From Paenibacillus lactis (GTDB taxonomy: Bacteria > Bacillota > Bacilli > Paenibacillales > Paenibacillaceae), in assembly GCF_017873605.1 (NCBI RefSeq), contig NZ_JAGGKI010000005.1, positions 1 to 64,000 on the forward strand: 64,000 bases of DNA, in the 5' to 3' direction. The position numbers and the translations under genes were made by a program. This document shows, piece after piece, positions 52,193 through 62,988 of the stretch. Position 1 is the stretch's first letter. The number at the start of each line of letters is the position of its first letter. The notes under the pieces were generated by a model. The model ran no database searches. It was not told the origin of the DNA and saw only the letters and a program-made list of their open reading frames with translations.

Positions 52193-53431
52193 TTACTCGG
52201 CGTATTTTTTCAGGATAATCGTTGCATTATGACCGCCGAACCCGAAGGAGTTGGACATGACGACGTCCAGATCGGCTTCGCGCGGATGATTTGGTACATA
52301 GTCGAGATCGCATTCTGGATCCTGATTCTCCAGATTGATCGTCGGCGCGATGCGCTGATGCTTCAGGCTCAGACCGCAAATAACCGCCTCAACCCCGCCG
52401 GCGGCTCCCAGCAGATGACCTGTCATCGATTTAGTGGAGCTTACCGCCACTTTATACGCATGATCGCCGAGCGCAAGCTTGACGGCTTGGGTCTCGGACC
52501 GGTCACCGACCGGCGTCGACGTGCCGTGGGCATTAATGTAATCCACTTCCTCCGGCGAGATGCCCGCGTCGCGGATCGCCATCTTCATGCAGCGTGCCGC
52601 TCCGTCAGGATCAGGCTCGGTAATGTGGTGAGCGTCTGCGCTAAGGCCGTAGCCAATGACCTCGGCATAGATTTTCGCTCCGCGCGCCTGAGCATGCTCC
52701 AGCGATTCGAGCACAAGCACTCCGGCGCCTTCACCCATGACAAATCCGTCGCGGCCCGTATCAAACGGCCGGCTTGCCTTCTCCGGCTCATCGTTGCGGG
52801 TCGACATCGCGCGCATCGCGCAGAAGCCCGCCATGCCGGTCGGACGGATCGTAGCCTCAGCTCCGCCGCAAATCATGACATCCGCATCGCCGCGCTGGAT
52901 CAAACGGAACGAATCCCCGATCGAGTGCGTCCCGGTTGCGCAAGCCGTAACCTGTGTCGTATTCGGGCCTTTGGCTCCAAGGTTAATGGACATTTGACCG
53001 GAAGCCATGTTCGCGATCATCATCGGAATGAAGAACGGGCTGACGCGCTTCGGTCCCTTTTCAAGCAAAATGTTATGCTGGTCTTCCCAAGTACCGAGAC
53101 CGCCGATGCCCGATCCGATCGACACGCCGACACGCTCTGCATCAACATTGCTTCCGATCTCGAGCCCGCTGTCCTCCAGCGCCTTCGAGCCTGCAGCAAC
53201 GGCGAACTGTACGAAACGGTCCATTTTGCGGGCTTCCTTCCGGTCCATGTAATCCTCCGGATTGAAGTCCTTCATCGACGCTGCAATCTGCGTGGTGTAT
53301 TCACTGACATCAAAGGATTCAATGCGGGATACACCCGATTTTCCTTCCATCAGGCTGTTCCAAAATGTGTCCAAGTCCTGACCGAGAGCTGTCATGACTC
53401 CCATTCCTGTTACAACGACTCTACGTTTCAT
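52193..53431 (-). CDS. fabF: Beta-ketoacyl-ACP synthase II
   Basis: A 412-residue condensing enzyme for fatty-acid elongation. Active-site Cys in [20 protein letters not shown], His in [15 protein letters not shown], and His in [20 protein letters not shown]. The ATG at 53431 gives [29 protein letters not shown] is upstream. It follows acpP and a hairpin and precedes rnc by 9 bases. Confidence 0.97.
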   Translation of the reverse strand: MKRRVVVTGMGVMTALGQDLDTFWNSLMEGKSGVSRIESFDVSEYTTQIAASMKDFNPEDYMDRKEARKMDRFVQFAVAAGSKALEDSGLEIGSNVDAERVGVSIGSGIGGLGTWEDQHNILLEKGPKRVSPFFIPMMIANMASGQMSINLGAKGPNTTQVTACATGTHSIGDSFRLIQRGDADVMICGGAEATIRPTGMAGFCAMRAMSTRNDEPEKASRPFDTGRDGFVMGEGAGVLVLESLEHAQARGAKIYAEVIGYGLSADAHHITEPDPDGAARCMKMAIRDAGISPEEVDYINAHGTSTPVGDRSETQAVKLALGDHAYKVAVSSTKSMTGHLLGAAGGVEAVICGLSLKHQRIAPTINLENQDPECDLDYVPNHPREADLDVVMSNSFGFGGHNATIILKKYAE

Positions 53432-53552
53432 CAAGCTCACCTCTATATGGACTGCTTGTCCCTCCCCTTCATCCGGTCAAGGATTCAACGAGAAGGGACA
53501 TCGCAGCAATAATCTATCATTGGTTGCATGAATACGGCGATTGAATGAGGAG

Positions 53553-53581
53553 AAGTCCCGCCTGGCTAAAGAACGGGACTT
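53553..53581. terminator. Hairpin between acpP and fabF
   Basis: AAGTCCCG (53553-53560) pairs with CGGGACTT (53574-53581). It lies after acpP; the T-run is poor, so it may only lower read-through and keep acpP message in excess. Confidence 0.6.
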
Positions 53582-53592
53582 AACTTTATGAC

Positions 53593-53826
53593 TTAGGTAT
53601 GAGATTGTATGTAGTTTACAACTTCACCTACGGTCGTAATTTTCTCCGCATCTTCATCAGAGATCTCCATATCAAACTCATCTTCCAATTCCATCACCAA
53701 TTCCACTACATCGAGAGAATCAGCTCCAAGGTCATCTTTGAAAGATGCTTCTAGTGTCACGTCGGCTTCGTCAACACCCAGGCGGTCGACAACGATGCGT
53801 TTCACGCGTTCCAATACATCGGACAT
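53593..53826 (-). CDS. acpP: Acyl carrier protein
   Basis: A 77-residue acidic [43 protein letters not shown] (DSL serine carries phosphopantetheine), [20 protein letters not shown]. The ATG at 53826 follows GAGGTGAG. It carries growing acyl chains for FabH/FabF/FabG and donates to PlsX. Confidence 0.98.
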   Translation of the reverse strand: MSDVLERVKRIVVDRLGVDEADVTLEASFKDDLGADSLDVVELVMELEDEFDMEISDEDAEKITTVGEVVNYIQSHT

Positions 53827-53939
53827 CCGGCTCACCTCCTCTTGGTAATTATACGAGATATGACTTCAAATTGCCATAGAAGGCATTTGAAAACGTTATA
53901 GTTTCGACGCCCTAGGCGTCTAGGCTGCGAAAGCGGCTT

Positions 53940-54689
53940 CTACATGTACATGCCGCCATCCACATGAAGCACCTGGCCGGTCATATAAGAGGCGCTTTCG
54001 GATGCCAGAAAAGCAACAACTCCGGCAACCTCCTCCGGCTGACCCAGCCGGGCAAGCGGAATGCCGCCAAGCAGCCCCTCTCTCATATCCTCAGACAGCT
54101 CCCGCGTCATGTCGGTATCGATAAAGCCCGGTGCCACTGCATTCACGGTAATGCCCCGTGATGCCAATTCGCGGGCGGCCGACTTCGTCAAACCGATGAC
54201 GCCGGCCTTCGCGGCCACATAGTTGGCCTGGCCCGGATTGCCGAGCGCTCCGACGACGGAGGAAATATTGATGATCCGACCGTAGCGCTGCTTCATCATC
54301 GGACGGGTTACCGCCTTCAGGCAGTTGAACACCCCTTTAAGATTCGTCTCAATCACCTGATCGAATTCCTCTTCCTTCATGCGCATGATTAAATTATCTC
54401 TAGTAATCCCTGCATTATTCACAAGGATATCTATTCGACCAAATGCATCCAATACCTGCTTCACCATGGCATCCGCTTCATCAGCCCGTCCAACGTTGGA
54501 TTGAATCGCGATGGCTGATACGCCTTTCGCGCGGACCGCTTCCACGACTTCCGCAGCGGCAGCTTCACTCCCTGCATAATTGACAGCGACGTTAGCGCCA
54601 AGATCGGCGAGCGCAAGCGCGATGCTGCGGCCGATGCCGCGGGAAGCACCCGTAACAAGCGCAGTCTGCCCCTTCAGTCCCTCATTCAT
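53940..54689 (-). CDS. fabG: 3-oxoacyl-ACP reductase
   Basis: A 249-residue short-chain dehydrogenase using NADPH. Motifs: [20 protein letters not shown] (nucleotide-binding TGxxxGIG), [20 protein letters not shown], the catalytic Ser in [20 protein letters not shown], and Tyr/Lys in [12 protein letters not shown]. The ATG at 54689 has GGAGG 7-11 bases upstream. Part of the fapR-led operon. Confidence 0.96.
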   Translation of the reverse strand: MNEGLKGQTALVTGASRGIGRSIALALADLGANVAVNYAGSEAAAAEVVEAVRAKGVSAIAIQSNVGRADEADAMVKQVLDAFGRIDILVNNAGITRDNLIMRMKEEEFDQVIETNLKGVFNCLKAVTRPMMKQRYGRIINISSVVGALGNPGQANYVAAKAGVIGLTKSAARELASRGITVNAVAPGFIDTDMTRELSEDMREGLLGGIPLARLGQPEEVAGVVAFLASESASYMTGQVLHVDGGMYM

Positions 54690-54730
54690 ACCTGTACCTC
54701 CTTTCAAAAAGGATCTCTCTTCATTCGAAT

Positions 54731-55663
54731 TCACATCAAGGATTCGAGTTTTTCAGCGTTCTCCAGGCTGTTCACATTAACCACCTTGACGGATTTGTCA
54801 ATCTTTCGGATGAGTCCGCTAAGCACGCTGCCCGGACCAATCTCGACAAAAGTATCGACGCCTTGCGCGATCATCCATTCAACGCTGTCCTGCCACAATA
54901 CCGGAGAGTATACCTGCTCGACCAGCAGACCGCGGATCTCCGAAGCATCCTCCACCGGACGGGCCGTCACGTTCGCCACAACCGGCACGGCTGGAGAATG
55001 GAAGGTCGCTGTCTCCAGCTTGTCTCCAAGCCGGCTGGCTGCATCCTTCATCAGCGAGGAATGGAAGGGCCCGCTTACTTCAAGCGGAATGGCGCGTTTG
55101 CCGCCTGCTTCCTTCACTCGTTCCGCCGCGGCAGCGACGCCCTCGGCGGAGCCGGAAATAACGATCTGCCCCGGGCAGTTCATATTCGCAAGCTCAACCA
55201 CATGCCCGTCGGCCGTAATGCTGCTGCACAGCTCGGCCAGCGCCTGACGTTCGGCGCCTAGCACAGCCGCCATGGAGCCTTGCCCGCCCGGAACGGCCGC
55301 CTCCATATATTCACCGCGCGCCCTTACGATCGAAACCGCTTCTTCGAATGTCAGGACGCCGGCGCATACAAGCGCGCTGTATTCGCCCAGGGAATGGCCT
55401 GCGACAAAGTCGGGCTTAATCCCTTTGCCGCGAATCGCTTCCAGATAGGCCATGCTCGTCGTCAGAAGAGCCGGCTGCGTATTCGCCGTTTGCTTAAGCT
55501 CTTCATCAGGCCCGTTGAAAATAATGGAGCTGAGCGAAAAACCCAGCTTGTCATCCGCAGTTTGAAAAATGTCCCGTGCAGAGGGGACCGCGTTGAATGC
55601 ATCCTGTCCCATCCCCACGGACTGGGCGCCCTGCCCCGGAAATATAAATGCTGTTTTCCCCAC
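54731..55663 (-). CDS. fabD: Malonyl-CoA:ACP transacylase
   Basis: A 310-residue enzyme loading malonate onto ACP. Motifs: [20 protein letters not shown], active-site Ser in [17 protein letters not shown], partner His in [13 protein letters not shown]. The start is GTG at 55663 with GAAGGGAG upstream. It is followed by fabG. Confidence 0.96.
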   Translation of the reverse strand: MGKTAFIFPGQGAQSVGMGQDAFNAVPSARDIFQTADDKLGFSLSSIIFNGPDEELKQTANTQPALLTTSMAYLEAIRGKGIKPDFVAGHSLGEYSALVCAGVLTFEEAVSIVRARGEYMEAAVPGGQGSMAAVLGAERQALAELCSSITADGHVVELANMNCPGQIVISGSAEGVAAAAERVKEAGGKRAIPLEVSGPFHSSLMKDAASRLGDKLETATFHSPAVPVVANVTARPVEDASEIRGLLVEQVYSPVLWQDSVEWMIAQGVDTFVEIGPGSVLSGLIRKIDKSVKVVNVNSLENAEKLESLM

Positions 55664-55715
55664 AATCGTCGGCTCCCTTCATGCGCGAAGATCCATTCGC
55701 GCTAAATGTGCGATG

Positions 55716-56717
55716 TCACCAGATGAGTACGGACGAGCCCCAGGTTAATCCGCCGCCAAAGCCTACCATGAGCACTTTATCGCCTGGCTTCAACCGGCCG
55801 GACTCCTGTGCTTCGACTAGAGCCAGGGGCACGGATGCGGCTGACGTATTCGCATACTTGTCGACATTGATGACAACCTTTTCTTCAGGAAGCTCAAGCC
55901 GTTCCATCGCCGATTTGATAATCCGGATATTCGCCTGATGCGGAATGAATAAGTCGATGTCCTTCTTATCGATCCCCGCCTTGGCCAATACGGCCTCCGT
56001 TGCGCTTCCCATGACCCGTACCGCAAATTTAAACACTTCGCGTCCGTTCATATAAATGTAATGTTTATTCGTATTTACCGTCTCCGCCGATGCCGGCAGT
56101 CTTGAACCTCCAGCCTCGATGTACAGATGCGCGCCGCCTGCGCCTTCGGCGCCAAGATCAAAGGCTTGGAACCCTCGGCCTTCCGGCACTTCTCCGACAA
56201 TCGCTGCGCCGGCTCCGTCGCCGAACAGCACGCAGGTGTTCCGATCGCTGTAATCCGTGATTCGCGACAGGCAGTCTACACCGATCACCAAGGCATTGTT
56301 GTACATGCCCGTTTTCACGAAATTCGTGGCAGTAGCCAGTCCGTATACAAATCCGGAGCAGGCTGCCGAAAGGTCAAATGCCGCCGCCTTCTTGGCGCCT
56401 AAACGATCCTGCAGCAGGCAGGCCGTTGACGGGAAGAACATGTCGGGAGTAATGGTAGCCACGATAATCAGCTCCAGATCCTCCGCATGCATGCCCGCCG
56501 ATTTCAGGGCGTTCACGGCAGCATGATAGGCCAGATCCGATGTTGCCTCATGCTCGGCTGCAACATGACGCTCCTTGATGCCGGTACGGGAGACGATCCA
56601 CTCATCGCTCGTATCCACCATCTTCTCCAGATCCTGGTTAGTTAAAATCTTCTCCGGCACATATTTGCCGGTGCCAATAATTCCGACCGGACGCAACTTG
56701 TTCATATCCTCACTCAC
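55716..56717 (-). CDS. fabH: Beta-ketoacyl-ACP synthase III
   Basis: A 333-residue initiation enzyme joining acyl-CoA to malonyl-ACP; in Gram-positives it selects branched primers. Catalytic Cys in [20 protein letters not shown], His in [20 protein letters not shown], and Asn in [20 protein letters not shown]. It starts with GTG overlapping the plsX stop (56714-56717). In Bacillus subtilis fabH lies elsewhere; its place inside the fapR operon here is like Paenibacillus relatives (inference). Confidence 0.96.
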   Translation of the reverse strand: MSEDMNKLRPVGIIGTGKYVPEKILTNQDLEKMVDTSDEWIVSRTGIKERHVAAEHEATSDLAYHAAVNALKSAGMHAEDLELIIVATITPDMFFPSTACLLQDRLGAKKAAAFDLSAACSGFVYGLATATNFVKTGMYNNALVIGVDCLSRITDYSDRNTCVLFGDGAGAAIVGEVPEGRGFQAFDLGAEGAGGAHLYIEAGGSRLPASAETVNTNKHYIYMNGREVFKFAVRVMGSATEAVLAKAGIDKKDIDLFIPHQANIRIIKSAMERLELPEEKVVINVDKYANTSAASVPLALVEAQESGRLKPGDKVLMVGFGGGLTWGSSVLIW

Positions 56718-57700
56718 TTCCCGCTGATTTCCTTCGAAATGCTCTCTACCAACTGATTCTGCAAAGCTGTGCGCGCCTGGCGGATCCCGTTCTTCACCGC
56801 GTTCGCATCCGATGAGCCATGGCTCTTCACAACGAGGCCGCCAAGACCGAGAAGCGGAGCCCCGCCGTGCTCCTTGTAATCCAGCATCGACTTCAAGCTG
56901 CGCAGCTCCGGCATCATGAGCGCGGCGGCGAGCTTGGTTTTGAGCGATTTGCCGAACTGCTCCTTGAGCAGCGAGAACAGCGCGCCGGCCGTTCCTTCAA
57001 TGGATTTAAGCAATATGTTGCCGGCAAAACCGTCGCACACCAGCACATCGCATACGCCGTTCATCACATCACGCGATTCCACGTTGCCGACAAAATGGAT
57101 CGGCAGCTCCTCAAGCAAAGGGTACGCGTGCTTCGTCAGCTCGTTTCCTTTGCCGGCCTCCGTCCCGACGTTGAGCAATCCGACGCGGGGCTTGGCGATT
57201 CCATGCACCTTCTCGCGGTATAGGCTGCCCATTAGCGCGTACTGCTGCAAATGCTCGGGCTTCGAATCCATGTTCGCGCCAAGATCCAGCGCAAGCATTC
57301 CCTTGCCGTCAAGCGTCGGAATCATGGGTGCCAGCGCCGGGCGCTCGATTCCGTTCATCCGGCCGACGACGAGCAGCCCCGTTGTCATCAAGGCGCCCGT
57401 GTTGCCCGCGGAGATCATGGCGTCTGCCTCCCCTTCGCGGATCATTCGTCCCGCAACGACCATCGAGGCATCCTTCTTCCGGCGCACAGCCTTCACGGGC
57501 TCATCCTCCGCCTCGATGACCTCACTGGCATGGACGATCTTCAGATTGGAGGGACGCTCCTGCAGCAGACCTTCGATCCGCGCCTGATCGCCAACGAGGA
57601 TAACCTCCGTATCCGTCCATTCCTTCGCCGCGAGCAGCGCGCCTTCCACATTGCTGTTCGGCGCATGGTCACCGCCCATCGCATCAACGACAATTCTCAT
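56714..57700 (-). CDS. plsX: Phosphate acyltransferase PlsX
   Basis: A 328-residue enzyme making acyl-phosphate from acyl-ACP, the first step from fatty acid to phospholipid. It opens [40 protein letters not shown] and [20 protein letters not shown] are family motifs, as is [20 protein letters not shown]. The ATG at 57700 has AAGGAGG 8-14 bases upstream. It lies between fapR and fabH. Confidence 0.96.
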   Translation of the reverse strand: MRIVVDAMGGDHAPNSNVEGALLAAKEWTDTEVILVGDQARIEGLLQERPSNLKIVHASEVIEAEDEPVKAVRRKKDASMVVAGRMIREGEADAMISAGNTGALMTTGLLVVGRMNGIERPALAPMIPTLDGKGMLALDLGANMDSKPEHLQQYALMGSLYREKVHGIAKPRVGLLNVGTEAGKGNELTKHAYPLLEELPIHFVGNVESRDVMNGVCDVLVCDGFAGNILLKSIEGTAGALFSLLKEQFGKSLKTKLAAALMMPELRSLKSMLDYKEHGGAPLLGLGGLVVKSHGSSDANAVKNGIRQARTALQNQLVESISKEISGK

Positions 57701-57723
57701 GCCTATTTCCTCCTTCACTTATG

Positions 57724-58329
57724 TCATTCCCCTGCAGATCGGTATATTACGAAATTCCCCTGGAACACCATTTCATCGGAGACATAAGTAAACACTTCCA
57801 CCTTCGCCTTCTGCCCCGCAATGTTCCGGACATAAGCCTTGGCTATGCATTTCTCCCCGAGCTTAACCTGTCTCAAAAATCGGATGTCCGCCGAGGAAGT
57901 CAGTGCGATTTCGTCGTTTATTACTGCCACAGCAAGTGAATTGGCCTGAGCGAACACATAGTGTCCGCGCGCAATCCGGGTTTTGCTGAATACATGCTCC
58001 TCACGAATTTCGAATATTGATATTCCGCTCTTGTCTAATTGCAAGTCAACAACGTCTCCGATGACTTCCTCAAGCGACAACGAGCGAACCTGATCGTAGG
58101 AATGCTCGGCCATCTGCTTCATTCGCTCCCGAAGCTCCGGGATGCCGAGTTCCATCCGGTCCAGGCGAATCGTCTGAATGCTGACTTTAAGCTGGCGCGT
58201 CAACTCGCGGTCCGTAACAAAGGGATTCTCGTCGATCAGCTGGACCAGCCGCTTGTGACGGTCTTTCTTAGATAAACGATCGATGACGAAACAACTCCTT
58301 CTGCCGCTATTATAGCCGCCATACTTCAA
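57724..58329 (-). CDS. fapR: Fatty acid/phospholipid synthesis repressor FapR
   Basis: A repressor of about 190-201 residues that senses malonyl-CoA. N-terminal helix-turn-helix: FVTDRELTRQLKVSIQTIRL, DRMELGIPELRERMKQMAEH. The C-terminal hot-dog effector domain has KTRIARGHYVFAQANSLAVA, VINDEIALTSSADIRFLRQV. The open frame starts with TTG at 58329, which has a weak ribosome site. A good one (AGAAGGAG) lies 39 bases further in, but the codons that follow it at the right distance are GTC and ATC, so the true start is uncertain. A near-perfect FapR operator lies upstream, implying autoregulation of the whole lipid operon. Confidence 0.95.
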   Translation of the reverse strand: MKYGGYNSGRRSCFVIDRLSKKDRHKRLVQLIDENPFVTDRELTRQLKVSIQTIRLDRMELGIPELRERMKQMAEHSYDQVRSLSLEEVIGDVVDLQLDKSGISIFEIREEHVFSKTRIARGHYVFAQANSLAVAVINDEIALTSSADIRFLRQVKLGEKCIAKAYVRNIAGQKAKVEVFTYVSDEMVFQGNFVIYRSAGE

Positions 58330-58355
58330 ACCTATATGTAAATTAGTCGCAAATA

Positions 58356-58372
58356 TTAGAACCTGGTACTAA
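58356..58372. promoter_or_regulatory. FapR operator upstream of fapR
   Basis: TTAGAACCTGGTACTAA, an interrupted palindrome that matches the known FapR box (TTAGTACCTGGTACTAA-like) with one difference. It is 27 bases upstream of the TTG start of fapR, in the promoter region of the fapR-plsX-fabHDG-acpP-fabF unit. FapR bound here would repress its own operon until malonyl-CoA rises. Confidence 0.88.
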
Positions 58373-58418
58373 TGTTAAGTATAAATGATGTCACGTTAAA
58401 AAGAAAGAGGACCGGGAC

Positions 58419-58452
58419 AAAAAAAATAGCACCTCACCAGAGATGAAGTACT
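58419..58452 (-). terminator. Terminator of rpmF
   Basis: On the minus strand AGTACTTCATC pairs with GTGAGGTGCT through G-U wobble pairs, followed by ATTTTTTTT. It separates the yceD-rpmF unit from the fapR operon. Confidence 0.8.
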
Positions 58453-58465
58453 ACTTATGAAAAGA

Positions 58466-58639
58466 CTATTGTTTGATGATCTCTCTTGCCTTATACGTTC
58501 CGCATACTTTACATACGCGATGAGCAAGCTTCAGTTCTCCGCATTGCTCGCATTTCACCATGCCCGGCACAGCCAGCTTAAAGTGAGTACGACGCTTGTC
58601 ACGACGTGTTTTGGACGTTCTACGTTGAGGTACTGCCAT
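58466..58639 (-). CDS. rpmF: Ribosomal protein L32 (zinc-binding form)
   Basis: A 57-residue L32: [57 protein letters not shown]. Both CxxC pairs are present, so this is the zinc-containing form. AAGGAGGTGGGAAC precedes the ATG at 58639. It follows yceD, as in most bacteria, with a terminator after it. It is not given by longer-frame searches because of its size. Confidence 0.97.
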   Translation of the reverse strand: MAVPQRRTSKTRRDKRRTHFKLAVPGMVKCEQCGELKLAHRVCKVCGTYKAREIIKQ

Positions 58640-58691
58640 GTTCCCACCTCCTTATCGGTTCAACCCGCTTTCACGGGTATCCTATCCATCA

Positions 58692-59201
58692 TCATTTAAA
58701 GAAGTCCTTTAGCCCGGCCAATCTCGGATCAATTACTTCCGTGTCGCAATCGCAGGCGCCTTCATTAAGATCTTTGCCGCAATTGTGGCAAAGTCCCTTG
58801 CAGTCGTCCCTGCATACCGGAGCTAGCGGCAGTTGAAGAAGAAATGCTTCCTCCACATATGGAGCGAGATCCACACTCTCGCCTTGCACATATGTCGTGT
58901 CGTCATCTTCGTCCTGAATGGATTCAGGATTCTCCACCTGCTGGAATACTTCATGAAAAGGGATGTGCAGATGTTCGTTGACCGGCTTCAAGCAGCGGGA
59001 GCATTTCATCTCCAGCTCAGCTTCCAAGCTTCCCCGAACGTCTACCGAGCCTGCAACGGACGGAACTGCCTTCAAATCCACTTGCAGCGGCTGAACGGCG
59101 ACGATATCCTTCCGACCCTTTACGGCATTCGTAACATCCACGGTTTGATGGAACTGTAACGGTTGATCGCTGGTTGTCAATTTACGAAATTGAATAAGCA
59201 T
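58692..59201 (-). CDS. YceD/DUF177-family protein (YlbN)
   Basis: A 169-residue protein coexpressed with L32 and linked in other bacteria to 23S rRNA handling. It opens MLIQFRKLTTSDQPLQFHQT. The conserved cysteines are CSRCLKPVNEHLHIPFHEVF and VCRDDCKGLCHNCGKDLNEG, then CDC, a likely zinc site. The ATG at 59201 has GGAG 8-11 bases upstream; an in-frame ATG at 59207 is too close to it, and the open frame runs on to 59336 without support. Confidence 0.9.
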   Translation of the reverse strand: MLIQFRKLTTSDQPLQFHQTVDVTNAVKGRKDIVAVQPLQVDLKAVPSVAGSVDVRGSLEAELEMKCSRCLKPVNEHLHIPFHEVFQQVENPESIQDEDDDTTYVQGESVDLAPYVEEAFLLQLPLAPVCRDDCKGLCHNCGKDLNEGACDCDTEVIDPRLAGLKDFFK

Positions 59202-59400
59202 ATCCATCACTCCAAACAAACAAAGATTATTATACCGATTCAGCCGGAGTTTTGTCAACAGGATTACCTTTAAGAACCTTGCGGATATCCTTTTTTTGCG
59301 CCGCGGCAGGCACTGCATGCAACGCCGCTTACGCATGCGTTTATTCTTGCAGTTTCGGCATCGAATTATGTTATATTCTTAAGCAAGGAGTTGAAGTACA

Positions 59401-60636
59401 GTGAAAACGGTTGGAATCGTGGTTGAATATAACCCCTTACATAACGGCCATGAGCTGCATTTTCATAAATCCAAAAAAATCACGCGCGCGGATGCGGTAG
59501 TCGCCGTCATGAGCGGTCCGTTCCTCCAGCGCGGCGAGCCCGCCATTGCCAGCAAGCGCGCCCGAACGGAAATGGCGCTTGCCATGGGGGTCGACCTCGT
59601 GCTCGAGCTGCCGGTCACCTATGCGGTGCAGCCGGCGGAATGGTTCGCATACGGCGCCGTCGCCACCCTTCATGCAACAGGCGTCGTGGACTGCCTGTCA
59701 TTCGGATCGGAGAGCGGTACGCTGGAGCAGCTTCTCCCTCTCTCCCGCATCCTCGCCAGGGAACCGGACAGACTTCGCGCGGAGCTTGACCAGCGCCTTG
59801 CGGAAGGGCTAAGCTTCCCGTCCGCCTACGGCGCCGCGGCTGCCGCCGCCTTTGGCGTTTCCGAAGAAGACGCTGCCGGGCTGCGGGAACTGCTTACGAA
59901 GCCGAATAATTCCTTAGGGCTGCATTACCTGATCGCGCTTCACCGGTTAGGGAGCTCCATAGAGCCCTTCACCATCTCCAGGGAAAGCGCCCAGTATCAT
60001 GACCCCGAGCCAGGGACCGGATCCATCGCCAGCGCAACGGCGGTCCGCAGGATCATTGCCAACCAAGGCATTGAAGCGGCTGCTCCGTATATTCCCGAAT
60101 ATACGCTGCGGATCCTGGAACGCGAAATCCGATCGGGCAGAGCCCCGATGAACTGGGACAGGTTCCGCCAGCCGCTGTTCCAGACCTTGCTCACATCTCC
60201 CCCGGCCCAGCTTGCGCAGTGTCTGGAAGTGACCGAAGGGCTTGAGTATCGAATCCGCCGAATGCTCCCCAAGCTCGATAACAGCTCCGTGGATGCGCTG
60301 CTGGATTCGCTCAAGACCAAACGATACACCCGTACCAAGCTGCAGCGCATGCTGGTGCATATTATGCTGAACCACCAGAAAGCCGGGATGAATCCCGGCG
60401 AGCTTGTCCGTGGCCCGGGCTATATCCGTGTGCTTGGGTTCAATGAGACTGGAAAAAAACTGCTGAGAACGATGAGGAAGACCGCTTCCCTTCCGGTCGT
60501 CATTAAACCGGCCTCGCTGGATCATCCCCAGCTTACGCGCGACCTTCAAGCAGCCGCCGTGTACGCCAACGCCTACCCGAATGCGGACGCCCGCGACCTC
60601 TACCATGACTATCGGCTGCCGCCCCTTACTCTTTAG
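59401..60636 (+). CDS. tmcAL: tRNA(Met) cytidine acetate ligase TmcAL (YlbM)
   Basis: A 411-residue nucleotidyltransferase-fold enzyme that makes ac4C34 in elongator tRNA-Met from acetate and ATP. Motifs: VGIVVEYNPLHNGHELHFHK (HNGH is the HxGH ATP site), VVAVMSGPFLQRGEPAIASK, VDLVLELPVTYAVQPAEWFA, and LGLHYLIAL. The GTG start at 59401 has AAGGAG 10 bases upstream. It is divergent from yceD and converges with the ylbL gene, overlapping it by 11 bases. Confidence 0.94.
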   Translation: MKTVGIVVEYNPLHNGHELHFHKSKKITRADAVVAVMSGPFLQRGEPAIASKRARTEMALAMGVDLVLELPVTYAVQPAEWFAYGAVATLHATGVVDCLSFGSESGTLEQLLPLSRILAREPDRLRAELDQRLAEGLSFPSAYGAAAAAAFGVSEEDAAGLRELLTKPNNSLGLHYLIALHRLGSSIEPFTISRESAQYHDPEPGTGSIASATAVRRIIANQGIEAAAPYIPEYTLRILEREIRSGRAPMNWDRFRQPLFQTLLTSPPAQLAQCLEVTEGLEYRIRRMLPKLDNSSVDALLDSLKTKRYTRTKLQRMLVHIMLNHQKAGMNPGELVRGPGYIRVLGFNETGKKLLRTMRKTASLPVVIKPASLDHPQLTRDLQAAAVYANAYPNADARDLYHDYRLPPLTL

Positions 60637-61666
60637 GCGGCAGCTGCTCCAGATAGTCCAGCGCATCCTGCAGGCGCTCGACTTGTACAAGCTTCATGTC
60701 CGTTCCGATCCGGTCGGCCCGCTTCTTGGCTTCCTCGTAGTTCTTCGTCGGCACGAAGAAGATTTCGGCTCCCTCCCTGTCGGCCGCAACAATTTTGTGC
60801 TTCACGCCGCCGATGGGACCAACCTTGCCCGACTTGTCGATCGTGCCCGTTCCGGCGATCCGGTAGCCCTTGCTCAAATCGCCCGGCGTGAGCTGATTGT
60901 AAATTTCCAGCGTGAAGATCAATCCGGCCGAAGGTCCCCCGATGTTGGTATCCGCAAAGTTGATCACGTAATCCGGGTTGCTCGGCGCAACCTTCTGCAT
61001 GGTGGCGATCATGACCCCAAGACCCGGGCGCTCCGCTCCCGTCTTTTCGTCCTTGATGCTGACGAGAGACACATCCTCCTTCAAGGTTTTACCTCCACGC
61101 TCCAGCTCCACCGACACCTTGTCTCCGACTTGCTTGCCGCTTAACAATGCGGCGATTTTCTCGTTGTCCTTCGCAGGCTGTCCGTCAATCCGGATCAGTT
61201 TGTCTCCCGGCCGAAAATGATCCGCATTGGCGGAATCGTCAGGGATCGACATCACGAACACGTAGGCCGGCTCAATGGCATATTCAACGCCGGCTGCCTG
61301 ATAGGCAGCCTCCATAGCGGACGATTGGGAGGAGTTCATGTAATAGACCTGGGTGGCCGCGTATTCCTCCTTGCTCTGATCCCCCATCTTTTCAGCCTTT
61401 TGCACAACCTCGGCATTCGGATTGAACGTCGACATCATCAGCAAGGCAAGGTTCGCATAACTGGCCGATACGGTCGTCATCATGAACGTCCCCTCTTCCT
61501 CGGGATCGCTCTTCTCGACGCGGATCATCGGCCGCACCTCCTCGGCGCTGCCCGGCTGATAAATCAAATAAGGTGTCGGCATGTACACGACCAGGTACAC
61601 CATTAATCCAACCATCAATAAATACAGTATAATTCTTGAGCCATTCGGTTTAACAGTCTTCTTCAT
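60626..61666 (-). CDS. ylbL: SepM/YlbL-family PDZ-Lon serine protease
   Basis: A 346-residue membrane-anchored protease. An N-terminal anchor (IILYLLMVGLMVYLVVYMPT) is followed by an extracellular part with a PDZ domain about 110-215 (YVFVMSIPDDSANADHFRPG, DKLIRIDGQP). The Lon-type catalytic domain has the Ser in IGGPSAGLIFTLEIYNQLTP and the Lys in KVGPIGGVKHKIVAADREGA. Relatives cleave pheromones or regulate cell-envelope functions. GGGAG lies before the ATG at 61666. Placed between ylbJ and tmcAL as in Bacillus, where ylbK is additionally present. Confidence 0.92.
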   Translation of the reverse strand: MKKTVKPNGSRIILYLLMVGLMVYLVVYMPTPYLIYQPGSAEEVRPMIRVEKSDPEEEGTFMMTTVSASYANLALLMMSTFNPNAEVVQKAEKMGDQSKEEYAATQVYYMNSSQSSAMEAAYQAAGVEYAIEPAYVFVMSIPDDSANADHFRPGDKLIRIDGQPAKDNEKIAALLSGKQVGDKVSVELERGGKTLKEDVSLVSIKDEKTGAERPGLGVMIATMQKVAPSNPDYVINFADTNIGGPSAGLIFTLEIYNQLTPGDLSKGYRIAGTGTIDKSGKVGPIGGVKHKIVAADREGAEIFFVPTKNYEEAKKRADRIGTDMKLVQVERLQDALDYLEQLPPKE

Positions 61667-61732
61667 CGCATTCTCCCTCGCCTTCTAAATCCGGGCCTCG
61701 CGCCAAGATTGGTCTGACGGTTGTCTCCCTTG

Positions 61733-61740
61733 CATAAAGT
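61733..61740 (+). promoter_or_regulatory. Possible SigE-type -10 element for ylbJ
   Basis: CATAAAGT resembles the SigE -10 consensus (CATACAnT-like), 36 bases before the ylbJ start. Bacillus ylbJ is known as a SigE-dependent sporulation gene, so the position is sensible, but the -35 (GGTCTGA region) is only a weak match. Confidence 0.45.
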
Positions 61741-61776
61741 TGTACTAGCTATGTTTACGTCGAAAGGAGATTCCTT

Positions 61777-62988
61777 ATGAATAAAGGCAACGCCACCAAA
61801 ACCCAGTCCGGATTCGCCAGCACCGTCCTGCTGGGGGCAGCCGCCTTCTTGCTGGTGCTGGCCGTCGTCAGCGCGCCCGAGCCCGCCTTTCAGGCCACCC
61901 TGCAAGCTTTGAAATTATGGTGGAACATCGTATTTCCCGCACTGCTGCCGTTTCTTGTCCTTGTGGAAATATTGATGGCCTACGGCTTCGCCCATGGTGC
62001 AGGCGTTCTGCTCGATCCGCTCATGCGAAAGCTATTCAAGCTGCCGGGCAGCGGCGGCTGGGTGCTCATTACAGGGATGACCGCCGGATTTCCGGCCGGC
62101 GCTCAAGCCGCCGCCTCCATGCACAGGCAGGGCGACCTCGGCCCAGGCGAAGCGGGAAGGCTTGCCGCCATGGCCCACTTCTGCAATCCGATGACGATTC
62201 TGGTTGTCATCGGAACCGGGCTGCTCCATCAGCCAGCGGCGGGGTACCTGCTCCTTATCGTGCACTGGATTACCGGCCTCCTGGCCGCGTGGCTGTTCAG
62301 TTTTTTCAGAAGAACACCGCATGGACGAAACGATGTTGCAAAACCGAACAAGCCTGCCCGGCAAGTTCCGCTATTAAAGCGAGCCGCTGCGGCTGCATTG
62401 GAAGCCCACAAACGGGACGGGCGCAGCTTTGGCAGACTGCTGGGAGACTCCGTCACCCGCTCTGTCCAAACCTTAATGATGGCCGGCGGCTTCATCCTGT
62501 TATTTGCCGTGCTTACCCGGGTACTGTCCGAAAACGTGCTGCCCTTGCTTCCTTCTTATTTTACCTCGGGATTGCTGGAAATCCACCTTGCATCCGCATC
62601 GATCAGCAGCTCCGCCTTTACGAACAGCGCCATGCAGCTTGCCGTCTTATCCGCCGTACTCGCCTGGAGCGGCATTAGCGCCCAGCTGCAAAGCCTCTCC
62701 CTTATGCGGGATGCCGGCCTTTCGTGGAGCTACTTTATCCTGAAGCGAATCGTTCATTCCTTGCTCGCATTCTTGGTTATGCTGGTATGCTGGAAGCCCG
62801 CAAGCAGCCTGTCTGCCGCCATCGTCCCGGCCTTCAGAACGGAGCCGCCGCAGACTGGACAGAACGGGAATATCTTCAACCTGTGGACAGGATTTCCGTC
62901 CGTTCTTCAAACACAAATTGCCTTTTTCTTGCTGATTGCGGCAGCGCTATGGGTGATTTCATCCATTATTGTTCGCGTGCGGCGTTGA
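61777..62988 (+). CDS. ylbJ: Sporulation integral membrane protein YlbJ
   Basis: A 403-residue membrane protein with about eight to ten helices and two nucleoside-recognition (Gate) domains. Landmarks: [99 protein letters not shown]. Needed for spore cortex formation in Bacillus. AAAGGAG precedes the ATG at 61777. Its end overlaps the convergent coaD by 23 bases. Confidence 0.93.
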   Translation: MNKGNATKTQSGFASTVLLGAAAFLLVLAVVSAPEPAFQATLQALKLWWNIVFPALLPFLVLVEILMAYGFAHGAGVLLDPLMRKLFKLPGSGGWVLITGMTAGFPAGAQAAASMHRQGDLGPGEAGRLAAMAHFCNPMTILVVIGTGLLHQPAAGYLLLIVHWITGLLAAWLFSFFRRTPHGRNDVAKPNKPARQVPLLKRAAAAALEAHKRDGRSFGRLLGDSVTRSVQTLMMAGGFILLFAVLTRVLSENVLPLLPSYFTSGLLEIHLASASISSSAFTNSAMQLAVLSAVLAWSGISAQLQSLSLMRDAGLSWSYFILKRIVHSLLAFLVMLVCWKPASSLSAAIVPAFRTEPPQTGQNGNIFNLWTGFPSVLQTQIAFFLLIAAALWVISSIIVRVRR

